The position numbers and the translations under genes were made by a program. 64,000 bases of DNA, taken from JBFJKD01 sp041600415. GTDB lineage: Bacteria; Pseudomonadota; Gammaproteobacteria; Pseudomonadales; Porticoccaceae. How positions within the stretch are numbered: position 1 is the stretch's first letter; each line of letters opens with the position of its first letter. Shown here piece by piece: positions 62,221 to 64,000 of this stretch. The notes below the pieces were generated by a model. The model did no database searches and had not been told where the DNA came from. It was given only the letters and a program-made list of their open reading frames with translations. Where the stretch lies: the NCBI GenBank assembly GCA_041600415.1, contig JBFIKF010000005.1, forward strand, positions 62,001-126,000, in the 5' to 3' direction.

Positions 62221-63695
62221 GTTCAGAAATATTGGTCAATATTACTCCTACCGAAAGTCGTGTTGCGCTGGTGGAAAATGGGGTGTTGCAGGAGGTCGCG
62301 ATTGAACGCAACCAACGCCGCGGCCTGGTGGGAAATCAGTACAAAGGCAAGGTGGTGCGGGTGTTACCCGGCATGCAGGCGGCTTTCGTCGATCTCGGCC
62401 TGGAAAAGGCCGGGTTTATTCATGTGGACGATGTCGAGCGCGCCCGCGTGCCTGGAGATCAGCCGGGCGGCGGGCAGCCGAGAAATATCAGTCAGTTATT
62501 GCGCGAGGGGCAGGACATCGCGGTGCAGATCCTCAAGGATCCGATTGGCACCAAGGGGGCGCGCCTGTCGATGCAGTTGTCGGTGTCCTCCAGGTATCTG
62601 GTGTATATGCCGGGTGTAGACCATATTGGGGTGTCGCAGCGTATTGAAAACGAGGAGGAGCGGGATCGTTTGCGCGACGCGGTGCGCCGCATAGCGCTCG
62701 GCGAATATGGCGACACACCTGATGGTTATATTATTCGCACCGCCGCAGAAGGGGTGGCCGAAGAAGAGTTGCGCATGGATATTGGCTTTCTGCAGCGCCT
62801 GTGGAAGCACGTGCAGGAAAAACTGGGTGGTGCGTCGGGCCCACGTTGCATCTACGAGGATCTTCCCCTGCCCTTGCGCACGTTGCGGGATATGGCGCGG
62901 GACGGCATTGAAAAAATCCGCGTAGACTCCCAGCAAACGTACCAGCAAATGTGCAAATTCTCGGATTGTTTTCATCCTGAAATTACCCCTTTGATCGAAT
63001 ATTATGAGGGCGAACGTCCGTTGTTTTATCTTTACGTTGTCGAGGACGAATTGTCGCGCGCGCTGGAGCGCAAGGTGCCGCTAAAGTCGGGAGGTTACCT
63101 GGTCATCGATCAAACCGAGGCGATGGCTACGGTGGACGTGAATACCGGTGGTTTTGTGGGCCATCGCAACCTTGAGGAAACCATCTTCAAAACTAACCTG
63201 GAAGCGGCCGGAACAATTGCCCGGCAGTTGCGATTGCGCAATCTCGGCGGCATTATCATTGTCGATTTTATCGATATGAAAGATCCGGAGCATCGCCGCC
63301 AGGTATTGCGAGCGCTGGAAAAAGCGTTGGCCAAAGACAAGGCAAAAACCAGCATCTGTGCGGTTTCGGAACTGGGGCTGGTGGAAATGACCCGTAAACG
63401 TACCAGCGAAAACCTGCAACAAATGTTGTGCGATCCATGCTCCGCGTGTAACGGTCGGGGTTACCTCAAATCTGCGGAAACGGTCAGTTACGAAATTCTT
63501 CGCGAAATTCATCGCGAATCCAGGGCATACGAATGCCAACGACTGGTGGTACTGGCGTCGCAGGTGGTTATCGACCGCCTGCTCGACGAGGATTCCACCA
63601 ACGTTGCCGATCTTGAGGAGTGCATCGCGCGACCGATTGAATTTCGCACCGAGGCGCATTATTCCCAGGAACAATACGACATCATTCCGGTATAG
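62217..63695 (+). CDS. rng: Ribonuclease G
   Basis: 492 aa endoribonuclease of the RNase E/G family. The S1 domain (about 35-130) has KGKVVRVLPGMQAAFVDLG. The DNase-I-like catalytic part contains VDVNTGGF, the Zn-link is CDPCSACNGRG and a short C-terminus follows. It lacks the long RNase E scaffold tail. ATG 62217 overlaps maf by four bases. Confidence 0.96.
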   Translation: MSSEILVNITPTESRVALVENGVLQEVAIERNQRRGLVGNQYKGKVVRVLPGMQAAFVDLGLEKAGFIHVDDVERARVPGDQPGGGQPRNISQLLREGQDIAVQILKDPIGTKGARLSMQLSVSSRYLVYMPGVDHIGVSQRIENEEERDRLRDAVRRIALGEYGDTPDGYIIRTAAEGVAEEELRMDIGFLQRLWKHVQEKLGGASGPRCIYEDLPLPLRTLRDMARDGIEKIRVDSQQTYQQMCKFSDCFHPEITPLIEYYEGERPLFYLYVVEDELSRALERKVPLKSGGYLVIDQTEAMATVDVNTGGFVGHRNLEETIFKTNLEAAGTIARQLRLRNLGGIIIVDFIDMKDPEHRRQVLRALEKALAKDKAKTSICAVSELGLVEMTRKRTSENLQQMLCDPCSACNGRGYLKSAETVSYEILREIHRESRAYECQRLVVLASQVVIDRLLDEDSTNVADLEECIARPIEFRTEAHYSQEQYDIIPV

Positions 63696-63701
63696 CCTAT
63701 T

Positions 63702-64000
63702 GTGACGCTGAAAATAATCAAGGGTACCACCTATTATCTGAGTCGTTATCTCGGATGGCTGCTGGCATTTGCGCTTATTTTTTATGCGGTCATCGTTGTG
63801 GTGGGACGTCAATTCCTCCCGTTTCTGGACAATTACCGGGACGAAGTCAGTGTCTTTTTTGCCGAACGTTTCGGCATTCATTTGCAGGTTGATCAATTGA
63901 CCGGGCACTGGGTGGGTCTGACGCCAAGGTTGACGGCGCGTGGCCTGGCTATTTTCCCGGACGATCAACATCTCACGCCCGCTATTTGGGTGGATCAGAT
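63702..64000 (+). CDS. yhdP: YhdP-like AsmA/TamB-family protein, 5' part
   Basis: Runs off the window. GTG 63702 begins MTLKIIKGTTYYLSRYLGWLL, a membrane anchor near 13-40 followed by FGIHLQVDQLTGHWVGLTPRL, the typical start of the DUF3971/YhdP family. These long periplasmic proteins help move phospholipid to the outer membrane. Placement after rng is conserved in gammaproteobacteria. Confidence 0.9.
   Translation, partial: MTLKIIKGTTYYLSRYLGWLLAFALIFYAVIVVVGRQFLPFLDNYRDEVSVFFAERFGIHLQVDQLTGHWVGLTPRLTARGLAIFPDDQHLTPAIWVDQ

Noticed and set aside
1..64000. CRISPR arrays, insertion sequences, rRNA genes
   Set aside because: No regularly spaced repeats, transposase-like proteins or rRNA sequence were seen anywhere in the window.

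Overview
The window is chromosomal DNA of a motile gammaproteobacterium. Gene order matches separate blocks of the Pseudomonas chromosome: fleQSR-fliE to fliJ; fliK to flhB; flhA-flhF-fleN-fliA; hemA-prfA-prmC with lolB-ispE-tRNA-Gln-prs-rplY-pth-ychF; and gatCAB with mreBCD-maf-rng-yhdP. A large TonB-dependent receptor and the non-Pseudomonas arrangement suggest a marine Cellvibrionales/Spongiibacterales-type lineage. This placement is an inference from gene content only.

Layout. (1) 1-24.1 kb is one continuous plus-strand flagellar locus: master regulator fleQ, the fleSR two-component system, basal body and export genes fliE to fliR, flhB, flhA, targeting pair flhF/flhG, and sigma-28 fliA. 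It ends with a ParA-like ATPase and a small unknown protein. Two CRP/Vfr-like sites precede fleQ. Sigma-54 type -24/-12 promoters precede fleS, fliK and fliL, giving a FleQ/sigma-54 hierarchy. No chemotaxis genes follow fliA, although FliM keeps its CheY-binding peptide. (2) 24.1-33.4 kb is accessory: a TonB receptor with a long A-rich leader, a secreted acidic calcium-repeat protein with a C-terminal membrane anchor, a lipoprotein, an unknown anchored protein, a GlsB-type membrane protein, and an AAA/DUF4143 ATPase behind repeated AT-rich operators. Next come a PF10118 protein with a di-iron-like ligand pattern and a small membrane protein resembling styrene-oxide isomerase. These last two lie between an intact tRNA-Met gene and a decayed copy of its 3' part, which suggests an old insertion. 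(3) 33.4-41.4 kb is a minus-strand housekeeping block: EamA transporter, ychF, pth, rplY, prs, tRNA-Gln, ispE, lolB and a TPR lipoprotein. (4) 41.5-44.8 kb holds hemA-prfA-prmC. (5) 44.9-55.7 kb is mixed: GST, lipoprotein, PilZ protein, MATE pump, glutamate-synthase-like flavoprotein, DoxX protein, RhlB helicase, CysZ, a bifunctional beta-oxidation enzyme and a PA4642-family protein. (6) 55.7-64 kb has gatCAB on the minus strand, divergent from mreBCD-maf-rng and the start of yhdP, which runs off the end.

The most unusual candidates are the two-gene tRNA-Met-bracketed segment (possible oxygenase plus epoxide isomerase), the ParA-like protein with a shifted signature lysine, and the secreted/anchored protein cluster at 27.4-30.0 kb.
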